This document shows, in pieces, positions 24,436-32,041 of a stretch of 64,000 nucleotides of DNA. The notes below the pieces were generated by a model. The model was not told the DNA's origin. It did not search any database and saw nothing but the letters and a program-made list of their open reading frames with translations. The position numbers and the translations under genes are program-made. How positions within the stretch are numbered: the first letter of the stretch is position 1; every line of letters begins with the position of its first letter. The stretch is taken from assembly GCF_965199065.1 (NCBI RefSeq), contig NZ_CBDAQN010000003.1, positions 1,674,001 through 1,738,000 of the forward strand, in the 5' to 3' direction. Source of the stretch: Acidisoma sp965199065. GTDB lineage: Bacteria > Pseudomonadota > Alphaproteobacteria > Acetobacterales > Acetobacteraceae.

Positions 24436-25166
24436 AGGAGACGCTTGAGCACGCGGTCGACGATCACCCACAGCAGGATCGCAACCACGGCCAGCACGAA
24501 GAGCGCCGCGAACATGACATCGGTCTGCACGCGCGCATTGGCGTTCATCATGACGTAGCCGAGGCCGGCCGAGGAGCCGACCCACTCGCCGATGATCGCG
24601 CCGATAGGGGCGATCGCGGCCGCGACCCGCAAGCCGGCTCCGAACGAGGGCAGCGCTGCCATGAGGCGCACATGGCGCAGAACGGCCCATGGCGTTGCGT
24701 CCATGGTGCGCGCCAGATCGAGCCAGCCGATATCGGTGCGACGCAACCCGTCGAAGAATGACGCGGTGATGGGGAAGAAGATCACCAGCACCGCCATCAC
24801 CACCTTCGAGCTGATGCCGAAGCCGAACCACAGCACCAGCAGCGGCGCGAGGGCGAATACCGGCAGCGCCTGACTGAGCAGCAGCAGCGGCATCAGCCAG
24901 CGTTGCAGCACGCGCGAGAAGACCATGGCGAGAGCCAGGCCGCCGCCGAGCAGAGTGCCGATGACGAGGCCGAGCAGGATCTCCGCGAGCGTCGTCAGCG
25001 TGCTCCAGAACAGGAGGGGCGCCTGCGCCACCATGGCGTGGGCAACCGAGGCAGGGTCCGGCAGCATGAAGGCAGGAATGCCGGTGAAGCGCGTGATGCA
25101 CCACCAGGCGAGAACCAGCCCCGCCATGGTGACCAGCGGCCGAAGGATCGGCTGGACGTGCCTCAT
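24399..25166 (-). CDS. thiX: ABC transporter permease, pyrimidine (thiamin precursor) uptake
   Basis: A 255-residue inner-membrane permease of the SsuC/TauC/ThiX group with about six helices and the cytoplasmic EAA loop seen in TMDATPWAVLRHVRLMAALP. Context places it in the thiYtenAthiZthiX operon that imports N-formyl-4-amino-5-aminomethyl-2-methylpyrimidine for thiamin salvage. It overlaps thiZ by 4 bp. The C-terminus ends in VDRVLKRLLYWAPD. The permease alone could serve another aromatic substrate; the tenA neighbour decides the call. Confidence 0.88.
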   Translation of the reverse strand: MRHVQPILRPLVTMAGLVLAWWCITRFTGIPAFMLPDPASVAHAMVAQAPLLFWSTLTTLAEILLGLVIGTLLGGGLALAMVFSRVLQRWLMPLLLLSQALPVFALAPLLVLWFGFGISSKVVMAVLVIFFPITASFFDGLRRTDIGWLDLARTMDATPWAVLRHVRLMAALPSFGAGLRVAAAIAPIGAIIGEWVGSSAGLGYVMMNANARVQTDVMFAALFVLAVVAILLWVIVDRVLKRLLYWAPDTTTAGE

Positions 25167-25906
25167 CCCGCCTCGGCCGCCACGAGGGCGCGCATCAGCT
25201 GGCCTTGAGTACGCAGCAGATCGGGATCATCCAAGGCGCGCGGAACGCGGCCTGCCACGGTGATAGGCGCACCCAGCACTGCCGGATTCCCAGCCAGCAC
25301 CACGAGCCGGTGGCCGAGCCGGCAAGCTTCCATGGGATCATGGGTAATCAGCAGGACGGTGCGGCCGTGCAGCAACTCTGCCGCCAGTTCCTGGATGCGC
25401 GCGCGGGTGACGGCGTCGAGCGCTGAGAAGGGTTCGTCCATCAGCACGATCGGCCGGTTCTCGTAGAGCGTTCGCGCCAAGGCCGTGCGCTGCCGCATGC
25501 CGCCTGAAAGCTCCATTGGCAGGGCGCGCGTGTGGTCGGCGAGGCCCACACGCTGCAGAAGAGTATGGGCGCGCGCCGTGTCCGGCTTCTCGCGCCGCAG
25601 CCGGCTGCCCAACATGACGTTGTCGATGACGCGCAGCCAGGGATAGAGCAGATCGGTCTGGCCCATATAAGCGATACGGCCGGCTAGCGGTCCGCCGTCG
25701 CTGGCGTGGACGGCGCCCTGGTGGGCGGGGGCGAGACCGGCGAGGATCTTCAACAGGCTGCTCTTGCCGACGCCGCTGGTGCCGAGCAGCGCCATGATGC
25801 GGCCGCCGGGGATGTCCAGCGACAGGTTCTCAAAGATCGTCCGAGTGCCGTAGCGAAGCGTCAGCCCCTCGATATGGATGCCTGGGCAGCGTTCACCCTG
25901 GTCCAT
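25163..25906 (-). CDS. thiZ: ABC transporter ATP-binding protein, pyrimidine uptake
   Basis: A 247-residue ATPase. Walker A is LLGTSGVGKSSL, the Q-loop is in IAYMGQTDLLYP, the signature is ELSGGMRQRTALARTL, Walker B is RPIVLMDEPFSALD, and the switch His is in LLITHDP. It energises the ThiX permease. The start ATG at 25906 overlaps the TGA of tenA (ATGA), and its own stop overlaps thiX, so translation is coupled along the operon. The open frame upstream of 25906 is not homologous. Confidence 0.92.
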   Translation of the reverse strand: MDQGERCPGIHIEGLTLRYGTRTIFENLSLDIPGGRIMALLGTSGVGKSSLLKILAGLAPAHQGAVHASDGGPLAGRIAYMGQTDLLYPWLRVIDNVMLGSRLRREKPDTARAHTLLQRVGLADHTRALPMELSGGMRQRTALARTLYENRPIVLMDEPFSALDAVTRARIQELAAELLHGRTVLLITHDPMEACRLGHRLVVLAGNPAVLGAPITVAGRVPRALDDPDLLRTQGQLMRALVAAEAG

Positions 25907-26589
25907 CAAGGGGGCCAGCCGATCCCCCAGAAGGCAGCCTCCAGCATTGTGGCAGTTTGGAAAGTCTTCAGCAGCGAGGGGTAGCGCGCCTCGGCGCCAC
26001 GTCGCTGACCCAGCGCCTCCAGCGTGTCGATCGCAGCGGTTACGGCCTCGCGATACTCGGGCGCGGCATAGGCTTCGATCCACGGCGCATAGGGATTGCC
26101 CGCGAGCACAGTACTAGGGTCGGCCAGCATCCACTGCGCGATCTCGGCGTAGCCGACGATACAGGGGGCGAGCGCCACGTCGAGATCGAGCTTGTCCCCG
26201 GCCAGACCGCGCTCCAGGAAGAAGCGGGTATAGGCGATCATCCGCATGTCCTCGGGGGCGGCGGCCATGTCTTCTTCGGTGAGGCCCCATTCGGCGCAGT
26301 AGGCGATGTGGAGCGGCATCTCCACGTCCAGGATCGCCGCCATGATCTTCGAGGCGGCGCGTATCTCTACCAGCGTCTCGCCCTTGTAGGCCCCGAGCGC
26401 GTAACCCCGCGCGTATTGGATCAGGTAGAGGTAGTCCTGGATCAGGTAGCGGCGAAACCCGTCGAGCGGCAGGGTGCCGAGGGCGAGCGCCTCGAGGAAC
26501 GGGTGGCGCGTGTAGAGCGCCCAGGCCTCGCCAGCGTCGCGCCGCAAACGTCCGAACAGGCCGCGGTCGAGATCGATGTCGAGCACCAT
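25906..26589 (-). CDS. tenA: TenA-family aminopyrimidine aminohydrolase (thiaminase II)
   Basis: A 227-residue all-helical TenA enzyme, which hydrolyses aminopyrimidine breakdown products of thiamin so the hydroxymethylpyrimidine moiety can be re-used. The nucleophile is C143 in DVALAPCIVGYAEI; the acidic residue D52 in YLIQDYLYLIQYARGY and the Glu near the C-terminus complete the site. It lies inside the ABC transporter operon, between thiY and thiZ, which is a known arrangement for base-pyrimidine salvage. ATG start is 3 bp after the thiY stop. Confidence 0.94.
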   Translation of the reverse strand: MVLDIDLDRGLFGRLRRDAGEAWALYTRHPFLEALALGTLPLDGFRRYLIQDYLYLIQYARGYALGAYKGETLVEIRAASKIMAAILDVEMPLHIAYCAEWGLTEEDMAAAPEDMRMIAYTRFFLERGLAGDKLDLDVALAPCIVGYAEIAQWMLADPSTVLAGNPYAPWIEAYAAPEYREAVTAAIDTLEALGQRRGAEARYPSLLKTFQTATMLEAAFWGIGWPP

Positions 26590-26592
26590 CGG

Positions 26593-27537
26593 TCAGGGCT
26601 GCTTCAGCTGCACGGCATAGTCTGAGAGCGGCAGCTGCTTCGCGATCAGATGGTTGGAGAACATGAAGGTCTCATAGGTCCGGTACCGGGCATCGTCGAG
26701 CCGGAACGGGTCCTGCGCGAAGTAGGAGACCGTCTGGAACCACGCCGTCTTGTTGAGGGTGTTGTCGAGATCCGGGTGATCCTTCGCAAAGCTTGCCCAC
26801 ATCGCATCCGGATGGGCGACGAGATAGGCGGTGCCGAGCTGCACGGCGGCGAGAAAGCGGGCGATGCGCGGATCGCTCACCCGGTTCTTGTTCGCCAGGA
26901 TGATGAGTTCGTCATCCATCGGCACGCCGTAATCCTGCGGCGAGAAGATGATGGGCGTGGCGCCCTTCTCGGTTAGCTCGTTATCCTCGAAGTTGCGGTA
27001 GGTGCCGATGACCCCGTCCACCTGATGCGCCAGCAGGGACGTCACGAGGGCGAAGTTCACGTTGACCATCGTGACATCCGACAGCGACAGCCCGACATGC
27101 TGCAGCATGGTGCCGACAAGCGCGTCCTCGACGCCGCTGACCGAATAGCCGATCCGCTTGCCCTTGAAGTCCTTCATCGTCTTGATGCCGCTGCCGGCGA
27201 GCGCCGTCAGCGTATTCAGCGGCTTGTCGATCAGCGTGCCGACGCGCACGACCGGCAGGCCCGCATCCACCAGCAGATAGAGCTGCGGCTGATAGCTGAG
27301 TGCGAGGTCACCCTTCCCGGCGGCCACCTCGCGCGGGGGCATGCTGGGATCGGCCGGGGCGATGAAGCGCACGTCCAGACCCTCTTTCTGGTAGGCGCCG
27401 ATATATTGCGCGACGAACAGGGGCGCGTGGTCCGGGTTGACGAACCAGTCGAGCAGGACCGTCAGCTTGTCGTTCGCCTGCGCCATAGACGTCGCGCAGA
27501 GCAGGAAGATGACGGCGAAACCGAATTTGCGCAGCAA
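26593..27537 (-). CDS. thiY: ABC transporter substrate-binding protein, pyrimidine uptake
   Basis: A 314-residue periplasmic binding protein of the NMT1/THI5-like fold. A signal peptide spans about residues 1-21 (FAVIFLLCATSMAQA). Mature sequence starts KLTVLLDWFVNPDHAPLFVA, the signature of hydroxymethylpyrimidine-binding members such as ThiY. The start is TTG with GGAGTAGG ahead. No TPP riboswitch could fit in the 39 bp to the upstream MFS gene, so riboswitch control, if any, would lie elsewhere. Confidence 0.91.
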   Translation of the reverse strand: MLRKFGFAVIFLLCATSMAQANDKLTVLLDWFVNPDHAPLFVAQYIGAYQKEGLDVRFIAPADPSMPPREVAAGKGDLALSYQPQLYLLVDAGLPVVRVGTLIDKPLNTLTALAGSGIKTMKDFKGKRIGYSVSGVEDALVGTMLQHVGLSLSDVTMVNVNFALVTSLLAHQVDGVIGTYRNFEDNELTEKGATPIIFSPQDYGVPMDDELIILANKNRVSDPRIARFLAAVQLGTAYLVAHPDAMWASFAKDHPDLDNTLNKTAWFQTVSYFAQDPFRLDDARYRTYETFMFSNHLIAKQLPLSDYAVQLKQP

Positions 27538-27576
27538 GAGCCTACTCCAACTGAAAGGACCGTCAGCGCCAGTATC

Positions 27577-29010
27577 CTAAGCGTTCGCGCGGCGATAGCC
27601 GCTGACGGCAGAACCGGTTTCAGGTTTCAGCATCAGGAAGCCCGGGATGGAGACGAGCGTCACCACCGCCATGACCAGAAACACGTGGTGGAAGGTCTCG
27701 ACGGACAACCCAGCGGCGCTTCGGCCGAAAGTTTTCAGCAAGACGGCGGCGAGCGCGACGCCGAGGCCCATGGTGAGCTGCTGTGCGACACCTGAGAAGG
27801 ATGTGCTCCGGCTGAGCTGGTCGGGCCGGGTCTCGACGAAGCTGACCGTGTTCAGCGTGGTGAACTGCAGACCGCGGCCGATGCCCGAGAGGAGCACCCA
27901 GACCAGAATGGTCCAGTCCGGCGTGCCCATCCCCACCAGAGCAAAGCCGGCGACGCAGAGGGCGCTGTAGACGGCGTTCAGCGCCAGCAACCGGCCGAAG
28001 CCCAGCCGCCGCAGCATCCGGCTGACAAGGGGCCGGATGAGGAGGGTGCCGAAACTTCCGATGAAGGTGATCAGGCCGGAGTGGATGGGGCTGTAGCCAA
28101 AGCCGAGCTGCAGCATCAGCGGCAGCAGAAACGACACCGAGTTGAGTCCGATCCGGCTGATGCCGCCCGACAGGACGCCGACGCGGAAGGATGGGATGCG
28201 CAACAGCCGCAGGTCGAGCGCGGGATGGCCGAGGCCCCGCATGTATCGCGCGTAGAGCCCGAAGATGACGACGGCGGCGAGGAACAGCAGGCCGGCCAGA
28301 GGCAATGTGGCCCGCTCGCCAAGGCACTGGATGGCGATCTGCAGCAGAACGAGGGCGGCGCCCGTCATCAGGAAGCCCGGCATGTCGAAGCGTGGCGGGC
28401 TGGCGAGCCGCTGTTCGCACACGAAGCGCCACGCGGCCACCATGCCGATCAGCCCCACCGGCAGGTTCACGAGGAAAATCCAGCGCCAGCCGAAGTAGTG
28501 CGTGATGAGTCCGCCAAGGATGGGGCCAAGCGTCGGCCCGATGATGAGCGGCATGGTGAAGTAGGTCATCGCGCGCACCAGCTCGCGCTTGGGGAAGGAG
28601 CGCAGGAGGATGAGCCGGCCAACCGGGGTCATCATGGCGCCGCCCACTCCCTGCAGCACCCGCATGGCGATCAGCGACCAAAAGCTGGGAGCCGCTCCGC
28701 AGCACAGCGAGCCCAGGGTGAACAACCCGAGCGCCGTGACGAAGGTCCGCCGCATGCCGAAGCGGTCGGCGACCCAGCCGCTCACCGGGATGAAAACCGC
28801 GAGGCTGATGAGGTAGGCGGTGATGGCGAGGTTCAGGGAGATGGCGCTGCGGCCGAAGCTTGCTGCCATGCTGGGCAAGGCCGTCGTGATGACGGTGGTG
28901 TCGATCTGCTCCATCATGAAGGCGACAGCCACGGTCATCGGTATCAGGAGGCGAAGCAAACCTTCCGGCGCCTCCACCTCGGCCGGCGCCTGACCTGCGT
29001 GGTCAAGCAT
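27577..29010 (-). CDS. MFS drug-resistance-type transporter (DHA2, EmrB/QacA-like)
   Basis: A 477-residue major facilitator with about 14 helices. Motif D-like MMEQIDTTVITTALPSMA in helix 1, motif A in GWVADRFGMRRTF after helix 2, and motif C in GPTLGPILGG of helix 5 all mark an antiporter of the DHA2 group. Substrate not predictable. The ATG at 29010 overlaps a 14-bp palindrome and lacks a good ribosome site; an ATG at 29070 is an alternative. It ends 39 bp before thiY on the same strand, so read-through into the thi operon is possible. Confidence 0.88.
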   Translation of the reverse strand: MLDHAGQAPAEVEAPEGLLRLLIPMTVAVAFMMEQIDTTVITTALPSMAASFGRSAISLNLAITAYLISLAVFIPVSGWVADRFGMRRTFVTALGLFTLGSLCCGAAPSFWSLIAMRVLQGVGGAMMTPVGRLILLRSFPKRELVRAMTYFTMPLIIGPTLGPILGGLITHYFGWRWIFLVNLPVGLIGMVAAWRFVCEQRLASPPRFDMPGFLMTGAALVLLQIAIQCLGERATLPLAGLLFLAAVVIFGLYARYMRGLGHPALDLRLLRIPSFRVGVLSGGISRIGLNSVSFLLPLMLQLGFGYSPIHSGLITFIGSFGTLLIRPLVSRMLRRLGFGRLLALNAVYSALCVAGFALVGMGTPDWTILVWVLLSGIGRGLQFTTLNTVSFVETRPDQLSRSTSFSGVAQQLTMGLGVALAAVLLKTFGRSAAGLSVETFHHVFLVMAVVTLVSIPGFLMLKPETGSAVSGYRRANA

Positions 29011-29023
29011 TCGGCGCGCCGAA
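29010..29023. promoter_or_regulatory. 14-bp palindrome at the MFS gene start
   Basis: Perfect palindrome TTCGGCGCGCCGAA covering the start codon edge and the leader of the MFS gene. It could be an operator or a hairpin that limits initiation; CG-only palindromes also arise by chance here, so confidence is low. Confidence 0.3.
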
Positions 29024-29093
29024 CGATAGTAAGTGGGGCGGCATGGTCGCACCTCGAAAGCGCGTGGCATGATGAATAGGATATCGCCGATTC

Positions 29094-29115
29094 GATGTCG
29101 TCTTGTTATGACATC
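29094..29115. promoter_or_regulatory. inverted repeat GATGTC-N10-GACATC, candidate operator
   Basis: Half-sites GATGTC (29094-29099) and GACATC (29110-29115) are separated by 10 bp; inside lies a second dyad TGTTATGACA (29104-29113). It sits 40-60 bp before the amidase start in the divergent region shared with the MFS gene. The amidase operon encodes its own GntR/UTRA regulator, whose subfamily binds short dyads, so this is a plausible target. Not verified. Confidence 0.4.
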
Positions 29116-29154
29116 TTTACGCTGGATGACACCAGCGCTGAGGAGCGATACGCC

Positions 29155-30468
29155 ATGCCTGTAGCACCCTTGACTGATCTTCTCGCCATTCCTGCGCGTC
29201 ATCTGCCTGCCCGTATCGCGGCCGGCGACACCACTGCGGAAGCTGTGACCGCCGCCTATCTCGGCCGCATTGCGGCGGTCGAGCCGGACATCCGCGCGTG
29301 GGCGCATCTTGTCCCCGAACAGGCGAGTGCCGAGGCAAGGCTGCGGGATCGCGAGGCCACTGGGCTCATGCGAGGGGTTCCGGTAGCGGTGAAGGACGTC
29401 TTCGACACGCATGATCTGCCAACGGCCTATGGATCGGCGGCTTATCCCGCCGACAACCAGCCGCCGCGCGATGCCGCCGCCGTGGCGGTGATCCGGGCCG
29501 CGGGCGCGGTCGTGCTCGGCAAGACCGTGACCACCGAGTTTGCGGGCTTCGACCCTGGGCCGACGCAGCATCCGCGGCGTCCGGGCACAACCCCCGGCGG
29601 TTCGTCTTCCGGTTCGGCAGCGGCGGTGGCCAGCGGCATGGCGCCGCTCGGCTTCGGCACGCAGACCTCGGGCTCGATCATCCGGCCGGCGGCCTTCTGC
29701 GGCGTAGCAGGCTTCAAGCCGACCTTCGGATTGCTCGACCGGACGGGGGTGAAGGCCCTCGCCGACAGTCTCGATACCGTCGGACTGCTGGCGCGGGATG
29801 TGCGCGATCTGGCGTTCTTTGCGGCCGTGCTGCGGGGCGATCCCGGCTGGGCGGTCGCGGACGGACCGCAACCGCCGCCTCGTCTGGCCGTGTTCCGCAC
29901 CCCCGTCTGGCACCGGGCCGAGCCCGCGAGCCAGCAGGCGGTCGAGGCCGCGGCCACTGCGGCGGCGCAGGCCGGTGCGACGTTGGTGGAGTTCGACGAC
30001 CCTGACGACTTCGAGGCTCTGCTGGCGGCGCACGACGCGGTCATGCGGTGGGAGGTGCCGCGCGCCCTTGCCCACGAGCGTCTCGCCCATCTCGACAGGC
30101 TGCGCCCGAAGACGCGCACCCTCGTGGAGCCGACGCCGCCGGCCTCCGCCGCGGAACATCTGGCGGCGCTGACGATCGCCGCGGTCGCGCGGGTGAGGTG
30201 GAACATGGCCTTGCGGGGCCTTGGGCTCGACGGGATTCTGACGTTGGCCGCGCCGGGCGAGGCGCCTGCCGGTCTGGGCAGCACGGGCGACGCCATGTTC
30301 AACCGGGTGTGGACGCTGCTCTACCTGCCCTGCGTCGCGGTGCCGGCCGGCGACGGGCGAGGTGGCCTTCCTGTCGGCGTGCAGCTGGTCGGCGCCTGGG
30401 GCGAGGATGCGCGAACCCTCGCCGCCGCCGCCTTCGTTGAAGACGCACTACTCCGATCGATGAGGTGA
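29155..30468 (+). CDS. amidase signature family hydrolase
   Basis: A 437-residue amidase with the Ser-cisSer-Lys triad: K80 in GVPVAVKDVFDT, the Gly/Ser-rich loop at 148-154 (GGSSSGS) and nucleophile S174 in GTQTSGSIIRPAAF. It hydrolyses carboxamides or ureido compounds; GatA and allophanate hydrolase share the fold, but no GatB/C or allophanate C-domain is present. The ATG at 29155 has GAGGAG about 9 bp ahead. A cysteine hydrolase and a GntR regulator follow at 9 and 11 bp, forming a three-gene operon. Confidence 0.92.
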   Translation: MPVAPLTDLLAIPARHLPARIAAGDTTAEAVTAAYLGRIAAVEPDIRAWAHLVPEQASAEARLRDREATGLMRGVPVAVKDVFDTHDLPTAYGSAAYPADNQPPRDAAAVAVIRAAGAVVLGKTVTTEFAGFDPGPTQHPRRPGTTPGGSSSGSAAAVASGMAPLGFGTQTSGSIIRPAAFCGVAGFKPTFGLLDRTGVKALADSLDTVGLLARDVRDLAFFAAVLRGDPGWAVADGPQPPPRLAVFRTPVWHRAEPASQQAVEAAATAAAQAGATLVEFDDPDDFEALLAAHDAVMRWEVPRALAHERLAHLDRLRPKTRTLVEPTPPASAAEHLAALTIAAVARVRWNMALRGLGLDGILTLAAPGEAPAGLGSTGDAMFNRVWTLLYLPCVAVPAGDGRGGLPVGVQLVGAWGEDARTLAAAAFVEDALLRSMR

Positions 30469-30477
30469 ACTGCAGAC

Positions 30478-31164
30478 ATGGAAACATCCGGCAAGACGGC
30501 CAGGGAGATGTTCGCCGAACTGCGCGCCGATCCGCGCCGTCGCCGGTTCGGATTTGGGGTCAGGCCTATGCTGGTCAACGTCGATTGGCAGAACGCCTAC
30601 ACGGCGGTCGATGAGTTCGTCACGGCCTATGACAACGATCCCCGCGCCTTCGACTACGTCAACGAACTGGCCGATCTTGCGCGGGCGCGGCGCTTGCCGG
30701 TGCTGTGGACCTACGTCGCCTACCGGCCGGACGGCGCCGACTGCGGCGTCTTCGGGTGCCGGGACAACACGCCGGATTCGCTGCGGAACGTCAGACGCGG
30801 AGAGCGGCGGGCCGCTCTCGATGAGAGACTTCGCATCGATCCGGAACTAGACCACATCGTCAACAAGCTCATGCCGTCCGCGTTTCACGAAACCAGCCTG
30901 GCATCGCTGCTGGTCCATTACGGCTGCGACACCGTGATCGTGACCGGTGGCTCGACATCGGGTTGCGTCCGCGCCACGGTGGTGGACAGCCTCTCTCGCG
31001 GCTACCGAACGATTGTCCCCGAGGAATGCGTGGCCGACCTGCATGAGAGCCCGCATTTCGCCAACCTCTATGACATGCACAAGAAATACGCGGATGTTCT
31101 GCCGGTGGCTGAGGTTCTCGATTACTACCGCAGCGGCCTCGGCCTGCAACTCGCGCCGGCATAG
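30478..31164 (+). CDS. isochorismatase-family cysteine hydrolase (N-carbamoylsarcosine amidohydrolase-like)
   Basis: A 228-residue cysteine hydrolase with D36 in LVNVDWQNAYT, K130 in HIVNKLMPSAFHETSL and nucleophile C163 in GGSTSGCVRATVVDS. The combination of SAF after the Lys and TSGCVRAT resembles N-carbamoylsarcosine and maleamate amidohydrolases. It lies between an amidase and a GntR regulator, so it likely performs a second deamidation or decarbamoylation step in the same catabolic route. Confidence 0.9.
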   Translation: METSGKTAREMFAELRADPRRRRFGFGVRPMLVNVDWQNAYTAVDEFVTAYDNDPRAFDYVNELADLARARRLPVLWTYVAYRPDGADCGVFGCRDNTPDSLRNVRRGERRAALDERLRIDPELDHIVNKLMPSAFHETSLASLLVHYGCDTVIVTGGSTSGCVRATVVDSLSRGYRTIVPEECVADLHESPHFANLYDMHKKYADVLPVAEVLDYYRSGLGLQLAPA

Positions 31165-31175
31165 GACAGGCACAG

Positions 31176-31988
31176 ATGCGAACGAAACTTCAGCAACCGT
31201 CGGGGCCGCCGCTTTACGCTCGCGTCTATCAGTCCCTGCGCGACGAAATTCTCTCCGACCGCTACACCGTGGGAGGTGCGCTCCCGAGCGAGTACATGCT
31301 CGAGCAGCGCTTCCTGGTGTCCCGCATCACCGTCCGCCGCGCGCTTGAGGAGCTTGAGCGCGCCGGGCTGATCGAGCGCAGCCAAGGGCGGAGCGCCACC
31401 GTATTGCCGAGGCCAGCGCCTCTTGTCGTCGATGTCGGGCAGGCGATCGCATCCGTGCTGGCCGAGGGCGCCGACATGAGGCCCCGGATTTTGAGTTTCC
31501 GCTGGATCAGGCCAGAGGCCGATCTGGCCGAGACGCTCCAGGTTGATCCTGAAAGCCGCGTGCTCTGGGTCACGCGGCTGCGCCGTAGGCTGGGACAACC
31601 GGTCAGCCACAGCTCCGTCCAGATGCCCGAGCACATCGGTCGTGAGATGAGCGAGGAGGCGCTCGATCAGTTGAACCTGATCGATATCCTGAAGAGCCGC
31701 GGCCACGTGGCCGATAGCGCCGAGCAGCTGCTGAGCGCCGCGCCGGCCCCGCCGGGCATCGCCAAGCTGCTCGACCTGCCGGCGGGCGCCCCCATCTTCT
31801 CCCTACGCCGGCTGATGCGCGACGCCGAGGGGCGGCCCATCCTGCTTCTCCATGCTTCCATGCGGTGGGATCGGTTCAGCTACCGCCTGTCTCTGCGCCA
31901 GACGAAGCAGGCAGAGGACGCCGTCGCCGAACCGCCGGCGCGGACGGCCGAGGATGACCGGATCGAAGAACTCGATTTCGCGCTATAG
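31176..31988 (+). CDS. GntR-family (HutC/UTRA) transcriptional regulator
   Basis: A 270-residue regulator. An N-terminal winged helix spans about residues 10-75 (LYARVYQSLRDEILSDRYTV, then LPSEYMLEQRFLVSRITVRR), and a UTRA ligand-binding domain runs from about 90 to 240. It closes the amidase operon and probably senses its substrate or product. A candidate target is the inverted repeat at 29094. It is not related to the repeat protein that follows. Confidence 0.92.
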   Translation: MRTKLQQPSGPPLYARVYQSLRDEILSDRYTVGGALPSEYMLEQRFLVSRITVRRALEELERAGLIERSQGRSATVLPRPAPLVVDVGQAIASVLAEGADMRPRILSFRWIRPEADLAETLQVDPESRVLWVTRLRRRLGQPVSHSSVQMPEHIGREMSEEALDQLNLIDILKSRGHVADSAEQLLSAAPAPPGIAKLLDLPAGAPIFSLRRLMRDAEGRPILLLHASMRWDRFSYRLSLRQTKQAEDAVAEPPARTAEDDRIEELDFAL

Positions 31989-32041
31989 AAGAGACCGCCT
32001 GTTCCCTTTTGGGTGATACCGGCCAAGGAGAATACGAAGTC

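Noticed and set aside
28081..29079. Long open frame (332 codons) on the plus strand opposite the MFS gene
   Set aside because: Composition is dominated by Gln, His, Arg, Glu and Ala, typical of antisense frames in GC-rich genes; the MFS frame on the other strand is clearly real.
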